Assembly (NCBI RefSeq): GCF_006874585.1
Contig: NZ_CP029761.1
Span: 879,001-943,000 of the forward strand
Direction: 5' to 3'
Origin: Sphingomonas sp. IC081
GTDB lineage: Bacteria > Pseudomonadota > Alphaproteobacteria > Sphingomonadales > Sphingomonadaceae
Length of the DNA: 64,000 nt
How positions within the stretch are numbered: the stretch's first letter is position 1; every line of letters starts with the position of its first letter. A program made the position numbers and the translations under genes. Below the pieces are notes generated by a model that was not told the origin of the DNA, did no database searches, and worked only from the letters and a program-made list of their open reading frames with translations. Positions 10,376 through 20,042 of the stretch are shown here, piece after piece.

Positions 10376-11949
10376 GCCTTGGCGTCCGGCAGCGTGCGGC
10401 GGAAGTTCTCGAGTTCCCGGGGCGAGACTTCCACGACCATGCCCTTGGGCAGGTCGAGCAGGCGGAACGGTCCGTAGGAAATGCGGATCAGGCGGCTGAC
10501 CTGCAGTCCGAGGTGCTCCAGAACGCGGCGCACTTCGCGGTTCTTGCCTTCGGTCAGGGTCATCTCGACCCACTGGTTGCGCCCGGTGCGGCGCTCCATG
10601 TTGGCGTCGATCTTGCCGTAGACAACGCCTTCGATCTCGATGCCTTCGATGAGGTCCTCGAGCTGGGCCTGCGAAATATCGCCGAAGGTGCGGGCGCGGT
10701 AGGTGCGCGGCACGCCGGTGGCGGGCAGTTCGAGCTGGCGCTTGAACTCGCCGTCGTTGGTCAGCAGCAGCAGGCCCTCGGTGTTGAGGTCGAGGCGGCC
10801 GATCGGCATCACGCGGCCCGAATCATCGGGCAGCGCATTGCGCAGCGCGGTGTAGATCGTCGGGCGGCCCATCGGGTCGCGCTCGGCGGTGATGAGGCCG
10901 GAGGGCTTGTGGAAGATGAAGAGGCGGGTTTCCTCGGCATCGCGCACGGGATTGCCGTCGACCGTCACGCCGCGCAGGTTCGGCAGCACGGTGGAGGGGG
11001 TTTCGATCAGATCTTCACCAAGGCGCACGCGGCCTTCGATGATCAGCCGCTCGGCCTCGCGGCGGCTGGCGACACCGGCACGGGCGAGCAGCTTGGCGAT
11101 GCGTTCGCCTTCGCGTACGGGCATGCCCGGGGTCTTGGCCGTGGGCGCAGCGGCGCGCGGTGCGGCGCGAACGGGGCGGGGGCGGCGTTCTTCACGGGGG
11201 CGGTCGTCGCGGTCGCGTTCTTCCCGTGCACGCTCTTCGCGGGGCCGATCGTTGGCGAAACGGTCCTTGCCGAAGCGATCACCGGCAAAACGGTCGCTGC
11301 GGGGGCGCTCGCCGCCGTCCCGGCTGCCGTAGGGCTTGCCGCCGAAGGTCTTGCGGTCATCGTCCTTGCGCGGACCTCGGCCGAAGGCTGGGCGTTCGCT
11401 GCGCGCGCCTTGCGGCGTATCGCGGCGATCGTCGCGGTTGCGGTTGCTCCAGGGGCGTTCGTTGCTGCCATAGTCGCCGGCATCGCGATCGCTGCGCGCG
11501 TTGCCGCCATAGGGCTTGCCGCCATAGGGCTTGGCGCCGTCATCCTTGCGCGGACCCCGCCCATAAGCAGGCCGGTCGCCGCGCTGGCCGTCACGCGTGA
11601 AGCCGCCGCGATCCTCGCGGCCGCGATCCTCGCGGCCGCGGTCGCCGGAAGGCTTGCTGCCATATGGCTTTGCATCCTCGGGCTTGCGGGGGCCGCGATG
11701 GAAGGTGGGCTTGTCGCCGCGCCGGTCTTCACGCCCGGTGCTGTAGGTGCCGTCGCCATACCGGCTTTCACCGCGGGCGCCGCGATCGCGTGGGGCATCG
11801 CCCCGGGAGTTGCCGCCACGCGGACCGCTGCGGAAAGAACCGTCGCGCGAAGAGCCATCACGCGAACCACCGCCGCCACGCTTCGGGCCGCCGGATTTGA
11901 AAGGAGGTTTGGACATTTGCCCGCCCATACCTGTTGATCGTCGCTTCAT
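10372..11949 (-). CDS. rluB: 23S rRNA pseudouridine synthase RluB-like with long disordered N-terminus
   Basis: A 525-residue enzyme that isomerises a uridine of 23S rRNA (U2605 in the family). The catalytic half contains an S4 RNA-binding domain (AKLLARAGVASRREAERLI, about residues 280-330), then the RsuA-family core with catalytic Asp in GRLDLNTEGLLLL and the late GKNREVRRVLEHLGL motif. The first roughly 270 residues are unlike the compact E. coli enzyme. They are a Gly/Arg/Asp/Lys-rich low-complexity tract with repeats such as FGRGPRKDD. GGAAGG stands before ATG 11949. ATG 11916 is an alternative start. Confidence 0.92.
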   Translation of the reverse strand: MKRRSTGMGGQMSKPPFKSGGPKRGGGGSRDGSSRDGSFRSGPRGGNSRGDAPRDRGARGESRYGDGTYSTGREDRRGDKPTFHRGPRKPEDAKPYGSKPSGDRGREDRGREDRGGFTRDGQRGDRPAYGRGPRKDDGAKPYGGKPYGGNARSDRDAGDYGSNERPWSNRNRDDRRDTPQGARSERPAFGRGPRKDDDRKTFGGKPYGSRDGGERPRSDRFAGDRFGKDRFANDRPREERAREERDRDDRPREERRPRPVRAAPRAAAPTAKTPGMPVREGERIAKLLARAGVASRREAERLIIEGRVRLGEDLIETPSTVLPNLRGVTVDGNPVRDAEETRLFIFHKPSGLITAERDPMGRPTIYTALRNALPDDSGRVMPIGRLDLNTEGLLLLTNDGEFKRQLELPATGVPRTYRARTFGDISQAQLEDLIEGIEIEGVVYGKIDANMERRTGRNQWVEMTLTEGKNREVRRVLEHLGLQVSRLIRISYGPFRLLDLPKGMVVEVSPRELENFRRTLPDAKA

Positions 11950-12027
11950 CCAGCCTTCCCTTGCGCCAAGGGCGCGTTAGGGTGCGGCAAATCAGCATAT
12001 TCGCGTGTCGAAACCGGAGATCACTGC

Positions 12028-13365
12028 GTGGACGCCCAAAGTATCGAACAACGTCGCGGCGTCTGGGATGCGGTCAAACCCTATGTTGAGAAAGAATCGC
12101 TGGCCGCGTTCGCGCTGGGGCTGTCCTCCGGTTTCCCCTATGCGATGATCGGCGCGACGCTCACCACGCGCCTCGCGCAGGACGGCATCGACAAGAAGAC
12201 GGTCACGGCCTTCACGCTCGCCTTCCTCGTCTACAACCTCAAGGTCTTCTGGGCCTGGATCATCGACGGCGTGCGCCTGCCGGTGCTGGGCAGCATGGGC
12301 CAGCGCGTCTCGTGGATGATGGTCTGCGGGCTGTTCGTGATCGCGGCGGTGCTGAACCTCGCCTTTGTCGATCCTGCCGCCGACATTTCCGCGACCGTGA
12401 TCGCCGCCATCTTGGTGGGCGTGGCCGGCGCCAGTTTCGATATCGTGATCGACGCCTACCGCATCGAGACGCTCAAGCCTTACCAGCTCGGCACCGGATC
12501 GGGCATGAGCCAGTACGGCTGGCGTATCGGTTCGGCCGGCGCCGGCGCGCTGGCGCTGGTGGTCTCGGCCCGCCATGGCTGGAGCGCGGGCTATGCCGCC
12601 TGCGCTTTCTTCGCGCTTCCCGCGATGCTGACGGCGATGGTCCTTGGCGAGCCGATGCGCCGCAAGGTCGTGGTCGAGAAGCGCGGCGTGGTGGAAGTGT
12701 GGAACTCCATCGCCGGGCCGTTTGCCGAGTTCTTCCGCCGGAATGGCGCGGTGCTGGTGCTGACCTTCATCCTGGTCCACAAGATCGGCGACACGCTGGC
12801 GAACCTGACCTTCCGCCTGCTGTTCGACGACCTTAAGTTCTCGAACGACGAGATTGCGCTTTATGACGTGGGTCTTGGTTTCTGGGCCTACCTGATCGGC
12901 GTGTTCATCGGCGGGGTGGCTTTCGCGAAGATGGGCCTCAAGCGTTCGGTGCTGATCTCGCTGATCCTGATGGGCGCCTCCAACCTCAGCTTTGCGGCGC
13001 TGGCGGCGGCCGGGCACAGCAACTGGGGCATGGCGGGCGCGATCGGTTTCGAGAACATCGCGTCGGGTTATGGCGGCGTGGTGGTGATCGCCTATTTCTC
13101 GGCGCTGTGCGATCTTCGCTATACCGCCGCGCAATACGCGCTGATCTCGGCTGCGGCGAGCGTGGTTGGCCGTCTGCTTACCGGCACGACGGCGGGCGCG
13201 CTGATCGAGGCGATGGGCTACGTGAACTTCTATCTGCTGACGACGGTTGCCTCGCTGCCGGGCATCGTGCTGTTCTGGTGGATGTGCCGCACCGGCCTCG
13301 TCGATCAGGCGATGGGCACGGCGGGCGAGGACAGGGCGGAGCTGGAGGCGGACCAGTCTTCCTGA
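12028..13365 (+). CDS. AmpG-like MFS permease (PAT family)
   Basis: A 445-residue transporter with about 12 hydrophobic helices. The N-terminal GLSSGFPYAMIGATLTTRL segment and the helix-rich pattern match the AmpG/acetyl-CoA transporter (PAT) branch of the major facilitator superfamily. AmpG imports GlcNAc-anhydro-muropeptides for peptidoglycan recycling, which in some bacteria also signals beta-lactamase induction. The start is GTG 12028 with GGAG about 9 nt upstream. It is divergent from rluB. A role in wall recycling is inferred from family resemblance only, since no ampC, ampD or nagZ lies nearby. Confidence 0.82.
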   Translation: MDAQSIEQRRGVWDAVKPYVEKESLAAFALGLSSGFPYAMIGATLTTRLAQDGIDKKTVTAFTLAFLVYNLKVFWAWIIDGVRLPVLGSMGQRVSWMMVCGLFVIAAVLNLAFVDPAADISATVIAAILVGVAGASFDIVIDAYRIETLKPYQLGTGSGMSQYGWRIGSAGAGALALVVSARHGWSAGYAACAFFALPAMLTAMVLGEPMRRKVVVEKRGVVEVWNSIAGPFAEFFRRNGAVLVLTFILVHKIGDTLANLTFRLLFDDLKFSNDEIALYDVGLGFWAYLIGVFIGGVAFAKMGLKRSVLISLILMGASNLSFAALAAAGHSNWGMAGAIGFENIASGYGGVVVIAYFSALCDLRYTAAQYALISAAASVVGRLLTGTTAGALIEAMGYVNFYLLTTVASLPGIVLFWWMCRTGLVDQAMGTAGEDRAELEADQSS

Positions 13366-13417
13366 CAGTATGAAAATCGGGCGGGTGCGCGGCTGACCAT
13401 TCGGGAGAAAGTGTTTG

Positions 13418-14137
13418 ATGTTACGAACGATCTTCCTTGCACTGGCCAGGCTGCGGCGGGGGGCATTGCTTCCCGCGCTGGGCCTGGCGATCGTCGCGCC
13501 GGTTCAGGTGATGGCGGAGACGCCGCGCGATATTCTGACGGCTGCCGCGTTCAAGACCGACGACAAGGCCCGCGCGCTGCAATTGATCGGCAGCGCCATC
13601 ACCGCGGCGGACCGGGCGCTTGCCGTCCATCCGGGAGACCGCGAGGCGGCGCTGCAACGCGGCGTCGCCATCGGTTATCGGGGCAAGCTGACCCACAGCC
13701 GGACGGACGTGCGCGCCTCGCTGGACGTGTTCCAGAAGCTCCTGGCACAGAACCCGCGCGATGCCGAAGTGCAGATGGCGATAGCGGCCTGGCACCTCGG
13801 CGCGGTGGATGAACTCGGCGGCTTCCTGGCGCGGACGGCGCTGGGGGCAAAGAAGGACCAGGGCCTTTCGGCCTTGACCCGTGCCGTCGATCTGGGCGGC
13901 AACCGGGCGTTCTATCCGGGGCTGGCGGCCCTGATGCAGATCCGCAGCGATCATGGCTCCGTGGCCGCGACGCGCCGGTTTGCCGAGGCCGCCGCTGCCG
14001 GTCAGACGCCGACGCCGCTGGATGCGATCCTCAAGCGTGCGGCCATCTCCATGCTGCCCGCCTTGCGCGCGAACGACGGCAAGGCGGCTGCGGCGCTGGC
14101 GCTCAAGTTGCTGCCCTTCGGGAAATTGCCCGGGTAA
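13418..14137 (+). CDS. secreted TPR-like hypothetical protein
   Basis: A 239-residue protein with a signal peptide in its first 35 residues (cleavage after VMAE or nearby). Alanine-rich paired helices follow (ITAADRALAVHPGDREAALQRGVAIGYRG and later pairs), as expected of a tetratricopeptide-like solenoid. It probably acts as a periplasmic scaffold, but no partner is visible. The start is ATG 13418 with GGGAGA about 9 nt upstream; the preceding TTG is unlikely. It follows the AmpG-like gene by about 50 bp and converges on folC. I cannot assign a specific function. Confidence 0.72.
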   Translation: MLRTIFLALARLRRGALLPALGLAIVAPVQVMAETPRDILTAAAFKTDDKARALQLIGSAITAADRALAVHPGDREAALQRGVAIGYRGKLTHSRTDVRASLDVFQKLLAQNPRDAEVQMAIAAWHLGAVDELGGFLARTALGAKKDQGLSALTRAVDLGGNRAFYPGLAALMQIRSDHGSVAATRRFAEAAAAGQTPTPLDAILKRAAISMLPALRANDGKAAAALALKLLPFGKLPG

Positions 14138-14144
14138 GCGTGGA

Positions 14145-15440
14145 TCAGTCGGGAATTTCCGCGTTCGCCTCCAGCACCACGCCGGAGAGATAGAGCGATC
14201 CGGCGATCAGGACCGGCAGACCGTCGCCGGGCAGGGCGGCCAATGCCGCCGCGACGCTTTCGGCCGCGCGGGCAGAGGGGCCGAAACTGGCCGGGCCGTG
14301 GCAGTCATGCCCGGGAACCGGCACGGCATGAATGCTGGCGATGCTTGCTGCGAGCGGGGCGGTGAGGGCGCGCGGGTCCTTGTTGGCGAGCATCCCGATC
14401 ACGAGATGGAGCCGCTGGCCCGCGAAATGGCGGGCGATGGCAAGTCCCGCATCGGGGTTGTGGCCGCCGTCCAGCCAGACCTCGCGGGCGCCGGCATGGT
14501 GCGTCAGCGGGCCGTCGCCGAGGTGCTGGAGGCGGGCGGGCCATTTCGCGTTGCGGATGCCCTCGGCCATGGCTTCGGGGGAGACGGTGACGCGGTCCTG
14601 ATGGCGCAGGATGGCGACGGCCAGCGCGGCGTTCTCGGCCTGATGCGTGCCGGGAAGGGGGGGCAGCGGCAGGGTGAGTTCGCCGTGACGGTCGGAATAG
14701 TCGATCACCTCGCCAACGGTCGCATCCCAGTCGCGCCCGCGCATGTGGAGCGGCGCACCGGCGGTGAGCGCGGCGCGCTCGATCTCGAGCGTGGCGCTTT
14801 CCGGATAGCTCAGCGTGACGAGCGGGGCCGGACCGCGCACGATGCCTGCCTTTTCGAAGGCGATGCGGGCCAGCGGGGCTTCCGGTGCGCCTGCTTCGGG
14901 GCGCAGCAGGAAGGCTTCATGGTCGATGCCGAGGGTGACGATGCCGCAGGCGGCCGGATGGTCGAGGACATTGGTGGCATCGAGCCGCCCGCCGAGGCCG
15001 ACCTCGATCACGCAGGCATCCGCCGGTTCGCGGGCAAAGGCGAGGAAGATCGCCGCCGTCGTCACCTCGAAGAAGCTGGGGCCGAGGTCTTCGCCCGCGT
15101 CGAGCACTTCGCGCAGCAGGTCGGCCAGCATTTCGTCGGAGATGAGCTTGCCGCCAAGGCGGATACGCTCGTTGTAGCGTACCAGATGCGGCTTGGTGGC
15201 CGAATGGACCTTGAGGCCCTGTGCTTCCAGCATGAAGCGCAGGTACGTGCAGGTCGATCCCTTGCCGTTGGTTCCGGCGACATGGAACGTCGGCGGCAGG
15301 CGCCTGTGCGGATTGCCGAGCCGGTCGAGCAGCGCGTGGATCGTCTCCAGCCCGAGACGGCCCTGCGGGATCGAGAGCGCGGCGAGGCGGTCAAGCTGGG
15401 CCTGGACGCGCGGGTCTGCGGAGGTGGCGAAGTCTTTCAT
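14145..15440 (-). CDS. folC: bifunctional folylpolyglutamate synthase/dihydrofolate synthase FolC
   Basis: A 431-residue Mur-ligase-fold enzyme that adds glutamate to dihydropteroate and to reduced folates. The P-loop HVAGTNGKGST is near residue 55, with EVGLGGRLDATN (Mg/folate region) and the C-terminal WLDGGHNPDA typical of FolC. I choose ATG 15440; a GTG 21 nt upstream is possible. The gene follows trpA on the same strand. In many alphaproteobacteria the order is trpA-accD-folC, but here only 126 bp, containing a dispersed-repeat remnant, separate trpA and folC. Confidence 0.95.
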   Translation of the reverse strand: MKDFATSADPRVQAQLDRLAALSIPQGRLGLETIHALLDRLGNPHRRLPPTFHVAGTNGKGSTCTYLRFMLEAQGLKVHSATKPHLVRYNERIRLGGKLISDEMLADLLREVLDAGEDLGPSFFEVTTAAIFLAFAREPADACVIEVGLGGRLDATNVLDHPAACGIVTLGIDHEAFLLRPEAGAPEAPLARIAFEKAGIVRGPAPLVTLSYPESATLEIERAALTAGAPLHMRGRDWDATVGEVIDYSDRHGELTLPLPPLPGTHQAENAALAVAILRHQDRVTVSPEAMAEGIRNAKWPARLQHLGDGPLTHHAGAREVWLDGGHNPDAGLAIARHFAGQRLHLVIGMLANKDPRALTAPLAASIASIHAVPVPGHDCHGPASFGPSARAAESVAAALAALPGDGLPVLIAGSLYLSGVVLEANAEIPD

Positions 15441-15460
15441 GGCACCCGTCCGGAAAAGCA

Positions 15461-15562
15461 CATCGCGGCAAGCCCTGAAGGCTGCCGCGATGCATGGGAT
15501 TGCTGTGTCGTCACGCTTTGCGCAATGACGAAATTGGGGACGAAATTGGGGACGAAATTTAG
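15461..15562. repeat. dispersed intergenic repeat remnant plus 12-bp tandem repeat
   Basis: The trpA-folC gap holds three layers. A hairpin lies at 15461-15474 with 15480-15492. At about 15497-15530 a segment beginning GGATTGCT and ending GCGCAATGACG resembles the widespread bacterial GGATTGCTTCGTCG...CGCAATGACG interspersed repeat. Three head-to-tail copies of GACGAAATTGGG (the last degenerate) occupy 15527-15562. Together they fill the place where accD normally sits. Confidence 0.65.
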
Positions 15563-15566
15563 CGGA

Positions 15567-16343
15567 TCAGCGCTCGGCGTGGACCGCTTCGGCCAGCGCC
15601 GCGGTCAGCGCGCGCAGATGGGCGGGCGCTTCGGTGCCGTGCTGCTTGACCAGATCGACCAGTGCCGAGCCGACGACCACGCCGTCCGCCACTTTGGCGA
15701 TCTGGCTGGCCTGTTCGGGCGTGCGCACGCCGAAACCGACCGCGACGGGGATCGTGCTGGCGGCCTTGAGCCTGGCCACGGCGTCCTCGATCGAGCCCTG
15801 CGCGGCCTGCTGCATGCCGGTCACACCGGCGACAGAGACGTAGTAGAGGAACCCCGAGGAGCCATTGAGAACGGCCGGAAGGCGCGCCGCATCGGTGGTG
15901 GGGGTGGCAAGGCGGATCAGCGAGACGTTCTTGCCGCGCAGCGCCGGACCGAGCTCGGCATCTTCCTCGGGCGGGATGTCGACGCAGATCACGCCGTCGA
16001 CGCCGGCCCTGGCGCATTCGTCCGCGAACCACTCGCCGCCGCGGGCGATCATCGGGTTCGCATAGCCCATCAGCACCAGCGGAACCTGCGGATGGCGGGC
16101 GCGGAATTCGCTCGCCATGCGGAACACGTCGGCGGTCCTGGTGCCCGCGTCGAGGCTGCGGATGTTGGCTTCCTGGATTGCCGGGCCGTCGGCCATCGGA
16201 TCGGTGAACGGCATGCCGAGTTCGATCACGTCGGCGCCGCCTTCGACCAGTGCGTCGAGATTGGCGGCGGTGTCGCCGTCACCCCCGGTGATGAAGCAGA
16301 CGAGCGCGGGGCCTTTGGCGAATGCGGTTTCGAAGCGGGTCAT
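15567..16343 (-). CDS. trpA: tryptophan synthase alpha chain
   Basis: A 258-residue TIM barrel that cleaves indole-3-glycerol phosphate to indole and glyceraldehyde 3-phosphate, passing indole to TrpB. The catalytic Glu is in VIELGMPFTDP and the catalytic Asp in DPMADGPAIQEA. The glycine-rich phosphate-binding segments GVTG and VGFGVRTPEQA lie in the C-terminal half. It is the last gene of the trpB-microprotein-trpA set, 25 nt after the 70-codon gene. Length is normal for the family. Confidence 0.97.
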   Translation of the reverse strand: MTRFETAFAKGPALVCFITGGDGDTAANLDALVEGGADVIELGMPFTDPMADGPAIQEANIRSLDAGTRTADVFRMASEFRARHPQVPLVLMGYANPMIARGGEWFADECARAGVDGVICVDIPPEEDAELGPALRGKNVSLIRLATPTTDAARLPAVLNGSSGFLYYVSVAGVTGMQQAAQGSIEDAVARLKAASTIPVAVGFGVRTPEQASQIAKVADGVVVGSALVDLVKQHGTEAPAHLRALTAALAEAVHAER

Positions 16344-16368
16344 CGTGAGAGCAATCGTTCCTTTGAGG

Positions 16369-16580
16369 TCACTCGGACCATCCTGCTTTGGGCTTGGGCC
16401 ACCGACGATCGAAAATGCTATTGCCGGCCGTTACCGTCAGTGAAGCAAGTGCGCCGCAGATTGCTGCGCTCCATTCGCTCATGAAATCTGGAAACAGCGA
16501 TTTCAGCGGCCAGACCACGGCGAAATAGACGAATAGGAAAGTGGCAAAAAACGACAGTAGTTTTGCCACTTTACGCTTCA

Positions 16581-16581
<1 letters not shown>
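16369..16581 (-). CDS. membrane microprotein between trpB and trpA
   Basis: A 70-residue protein that I do not recognise. Its ATG (16581) overlaps the trpB stop by one base (TGATG), a classic sign of translational coupling, and it ends 25 nt before trpA. Residues 8-30 are strongly hydrophobic (LLSFFATFLFVYFAVVWPLKSLF). A second, weaker hydrophobic segment (AAICGALASLTVTAG) follows, then a basic tail with RRWPKPKAGW. The base composition is visibly less GC-rich than that of its neighbours. It could be a conserved small membrane protein or a newly arisen frame; the coupling favours real translation. Confidence 0.7.
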
Positions 16582-17837
<1,256 letters not shown>

Positions 17838-18093
17838 GATCGGGGCGATTGGCAGAGCGCGGCGGCCAAGTCCAGCGCCTTCGCCGATAATCGTTTGCAT
17901 GGGGACGAACCGCCTGAATTCAATTGCAAATGACGCAACAGTGCAAACGTTAATGGCAATATAGTGTCTGAAAGTGGCAGTTTCATGACGTTTCAGGGCA
18001 ATTATGAATTATTTCGTTCATCTGAGCGAAAGGAAAGGAAGCGCAGCGGGCGGCTCCCCGGTGAGGGCCGGGGAAAATACTGGAGAAAATACA

Positions 18094-18561
18094 ATGCGTA
18101 TCGCACTCGTTTCGCTGGCTGCCGTTGCAGCCGCAGCCGTCGCCACCCCCGCTCTGGCCAATGAAGCGCGCGTCGAAGCCCGCACCGGCATCATCTGGGA
18201 CGGCAGCGACAGCGAAGCAGTCGCAGGCGTCGCAGTCGGCTACGACTACGACCTGGGCAGCAAGTTCTTCGTGGGCGTTGAAGGTTCGGCCGACAAGGTG
18301 CTGACCAGCGACACCCGCGTTTCGTGGGGCGCCGGTGGCCGCGTCGGCTACAAGATCACCCCGACCACCAAGCTCTATGCCAACTCGACCTGGCAGTCGA
18401 AGTTCGCCAAGTACGGCAACAGCGCCGTTGCTGTCGGCGGCGGCGTCGAGCAGGCTCTCGACAACCGCTTCTACGCCAAGGCTGAATACAAGCACCTGCT
18501 CGTGGGCGACAACACCCCCGATGCAGACGTCGGCCTCGTCGGCGTTGGCGTGAAGTTCTGA
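18094..18561 (+). CDS. small outer-membrane beta-barrel protein
   Basis: A 155-residue protein with a Sec signal peptide (residues 1-23, cleavage after ALAN or nearby). The mature part consists of alternating-residue beta strands with aromatic girdles (GYDYDLGSKFFVGVEG, RVGYKITPTTKLYANS, RFYAKAEYKHLLVG) and ends in the C-terminal phenylalanine expected of BamA substrates. It resembles OmpA-like/opacity-type eight-strand barrels. GGAG lies 8 nt before ATG 18094, and a strong terminator follows about 90 bp after the stop. A structural or adhesin-like role is possible; no specific function can be assigned. Confidence 0.85.
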   Translation: MRIALVSLAAVAAAAVATPALANEARVEARTGIIWDGSDSEAVAGVAVGYDYDLGSKFFVGVEGSADKVLTSDTRVSWGAGGRVGYKITPTTKLYANSTWQSKFAKYGNSAVAVGGGVEQALDNRFYAKAEYKHLLVGDNTPDADVGLVGVGVKF

Positions 18562-18650
18562 TCTGGCTGCTTCCGGCCCGGTTTCGCCACCGAGGCGTCG
18601 GGCCGGAGGCACCTGAGCGGAATCGCTCCACCGCGAGCGTAAGCCAGGGA

Positions 18651-18685
18651 AGGGCGGCCCATGAGGGGGCCGCCCTTTCTTGTTT
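18651..18685 (+). terminator. intrinsic terminator of the outer-membrane protein gene
   Basis: A perfect 10-bp stem (AGGGCGGCCC, 18651-18660, with 18667-18676) and 6-nt loop, followed by TTCTTGTTT. Confidence 0.88.
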
Positions 18686-18733
18686 GGGCTGCCTTCAAGC
18701 GGGGGCGCTTGCCCCCAGTTCGGGGGCGTAAAC

Positions 18734-19375
18734 TTAATTGCTACGCACTGCGCGGGCGAAGGCGTGGATCCGGTCGTGGTCCTTGATGCCCGGCGCGCTC
18801 TCTACGCCCGAAGAGGTGTCCACCAGCGGCGTTCCGGTGAGGCGCACGGCTTCGGCTACGTTATCGGGCGTCAATCCGCCCGCAAGGCCCCATGGCACCG
18901 GGCCTTTCCAGCCCGCGACCAGCTTCCAGTCGAAGCTGAGGCCCATCCCGCCGGGCAGCGTGCCCTTGGGCGTCTTGGCATCGAACAGCACCAGATCGAC
19001 TGCACCGGCATAGGCAGCGGCCTTGGCGGCATCTTCCGCCGTGGCGACGGAGAGCGCCTTCCACACCGCCACACCGTAGCGCGCGCGCAATTCGGCGGCT
19101 CGCTGCGGCGTTTCGCTGCCGTGAAGCTGGAAGGTGTCGAGCCGGGCGCTGGCCACGGCCTGCGCGATCGCGGCGTCATCGGCATCGACAAACAGGCCGA
19201 CGCGGCCGATTCGCCCTTCCGCACGCTCCGCCAGCTGTGCGGCCTGCGCGGGCGTGACGTTGCGGGGACTCTTCGGGAAAAACACGAAGCCGGCATGATC
19301 GGCGCGCGCGCGGATCGCTGCCTCGAGCGCCTCGCTGGTGCTGATCCCGCAGATCTTGATTGCCGCTGTTGGCAT
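18734..19375 (-). CDS. trpF: phosphoribosylanthranilate isomerase
   Basis: A 213-residue TIM barrel carrying out the Amadori rearrangement that precedes indole-glycerol phosphate formation in tryptophan synthesis. The N-terminal KICGI motif holds the catalytic cysteine, and a catalytic Asp is expected in the DLVLFDA strand. The C-terminal phosphate-binding part is WGLAGGLTPDNV and DTSSGVE. The start is ATG 19375, where the family's MxxxIKICG begins. It reads toward trpB but is separated from it by the outer-membrane protein gene on the opposite strand, so co-transcription with trpBA is unlikely. Confidence 0.96.
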   Translation of the reverse strand: MPTAAIKICGISTSEALEAAIRARADHAGFVFFPKSPRNVTPAQAAQLAERAEGRIGRVGLFVDADDAAIAQAVASARLDTFQLHGSETPQRAAELRARYGVAVWKALSVATAEDAAKAAAYAGAVDLVLFDAKTPKGTLPGGMGLSFDWKLVAGWKGPVPWGLAGGLTPDNVAEAVRLTGTPLVDTSSGVESAPGIKDHDRIHAFARAVRSN

Positions 19376-19419
19376 TGGATTTTCTGGCCTAGATTGCGGC
19401 CCTGACATGCAGGGGACCG

Positions 19420-19845
19420 ATGATGAAGCGAATTGGCCGCTATCTAATGCCATTTGCCGCTGCCGCAATGCTGGCGGGGTGCGGCATGAAGGAGTCGTTC
19501 GCGGACGCGCAGATGGAGGTGGCCAGGTTCCACCGCGCGCTTGACGCCGGACGGTCTCAGGAAATCTGGAAGGCCGCCGATCCCGACTTCCGCAAGGCGA
19601 CCCAGCCGGCGCAGTTCGGCATGCTGATCGATGCGGTGCACCGCAAGCTGGGCAAAGTCCGTTCAAGCAAGCAGGTCGGCTGGAACACCAATGCCACCAC
19701 CGGCGGCACGTTCGTGAGCCTCACCATGCAGACAACGTTCGAGCACGGCAGCGGGGTCGAGCAGTTTGTCTATCGCAAGGGGGACGGCGGACACATGGCG
19801 CTGGTCGGCTACAACATCCAGTCGCAGGACATGATGATGAACTGA
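19420..19845 (+). CDS. putative lipoprotein, DUF4019/DUF3887-like
   Basis: A 141-residue protein with a lipoprotein signal (LAGC lipobox at about residue 21) and a mature domain with an ADPDFRKA-like segment near its start. The pattern of one helix followed by beta strands resembles the DUF4019/DUF3887 NTF2-like group, whose role is unknown. Two ATGs occur in tandem at 19420 and 19423; AGGGGA spacing favours the second slightly. Its 3' end faces the SIMPL gene across a composite palindromic repeat. The family assignment is tentative, the lipoprotein nature fairly sure. Confidence 0.75.
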   Translation: MMKRIGRYLMPFAAAAMLAGCGMKESFADAQMEVARFHRALDAGRSQEIWKAADPDFRKATQPAQFGMLIDAVHRKLGKVRSSKQVGWNTNATTGGTFVSLTMQTTFEHGSGVEQFVYRKGDGGHMALVGYNIQSQDMMMN

Positions 19846-19857
19846 CCGTTTGGTCCG

Positions 19858-20031
19858 AAAAATGCCCGTGGGGCATTTTTAGCGCGGCACCGGCCCTCTC
19901 CCCCACCCGACCACCCATGAGAATACCCTGTCGGGTGGTCGGCCCCCTCAGCGGAAAGGTCCCCCGGACCTTTTCGTCTTCTTCGGGACGGGAGAGGGCC
20001 GGTGCCGCAAAATTCGCCTTCAGCGAATTTT
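19858..20031. repeat. composite palindromic repeat, copy A
   Basis: Three stem-loops in a row. The left hairpin is AAAAATGCCC-GTG-GGGCATTTTT (19858-19880). A long central inverted repeat follows, starting GCGGCACCGGCCC at 19884 and closing at 20008. The right hairpin is AAAATTCGC...GCGAATTTT (20009-20031). The right arm of the centre is interrupted at about 19943-19989 by extra sequence that contains its own AAAGGTCC/GGACCTTTT hairpin. It lies between two convergent genes and both outer hairpins look like bidirectional terminators. Confidence 0.85.
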
Positions 20032-20042
20032 CAAGCGAACTT

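Noticed and set aside
11140..11949. Possible repeat array or CRISPR-like structure in the repetitive stretch
   Set aside because: The repeats are in-frame codons of the low-complexity RluB N-terminus, with no regular spacers.
13953..16484. An 843-codon plus-strand frame spanning folC and trpA antisense
   Set aside because: Crosses several real gene boundaries and repeats; no domain.
17838..18093. trp attenuator or leader peptide upstream of trpB
   Set aside because: No short Trp-rich frame followed by alternative hairpins is visible on the minus strand.
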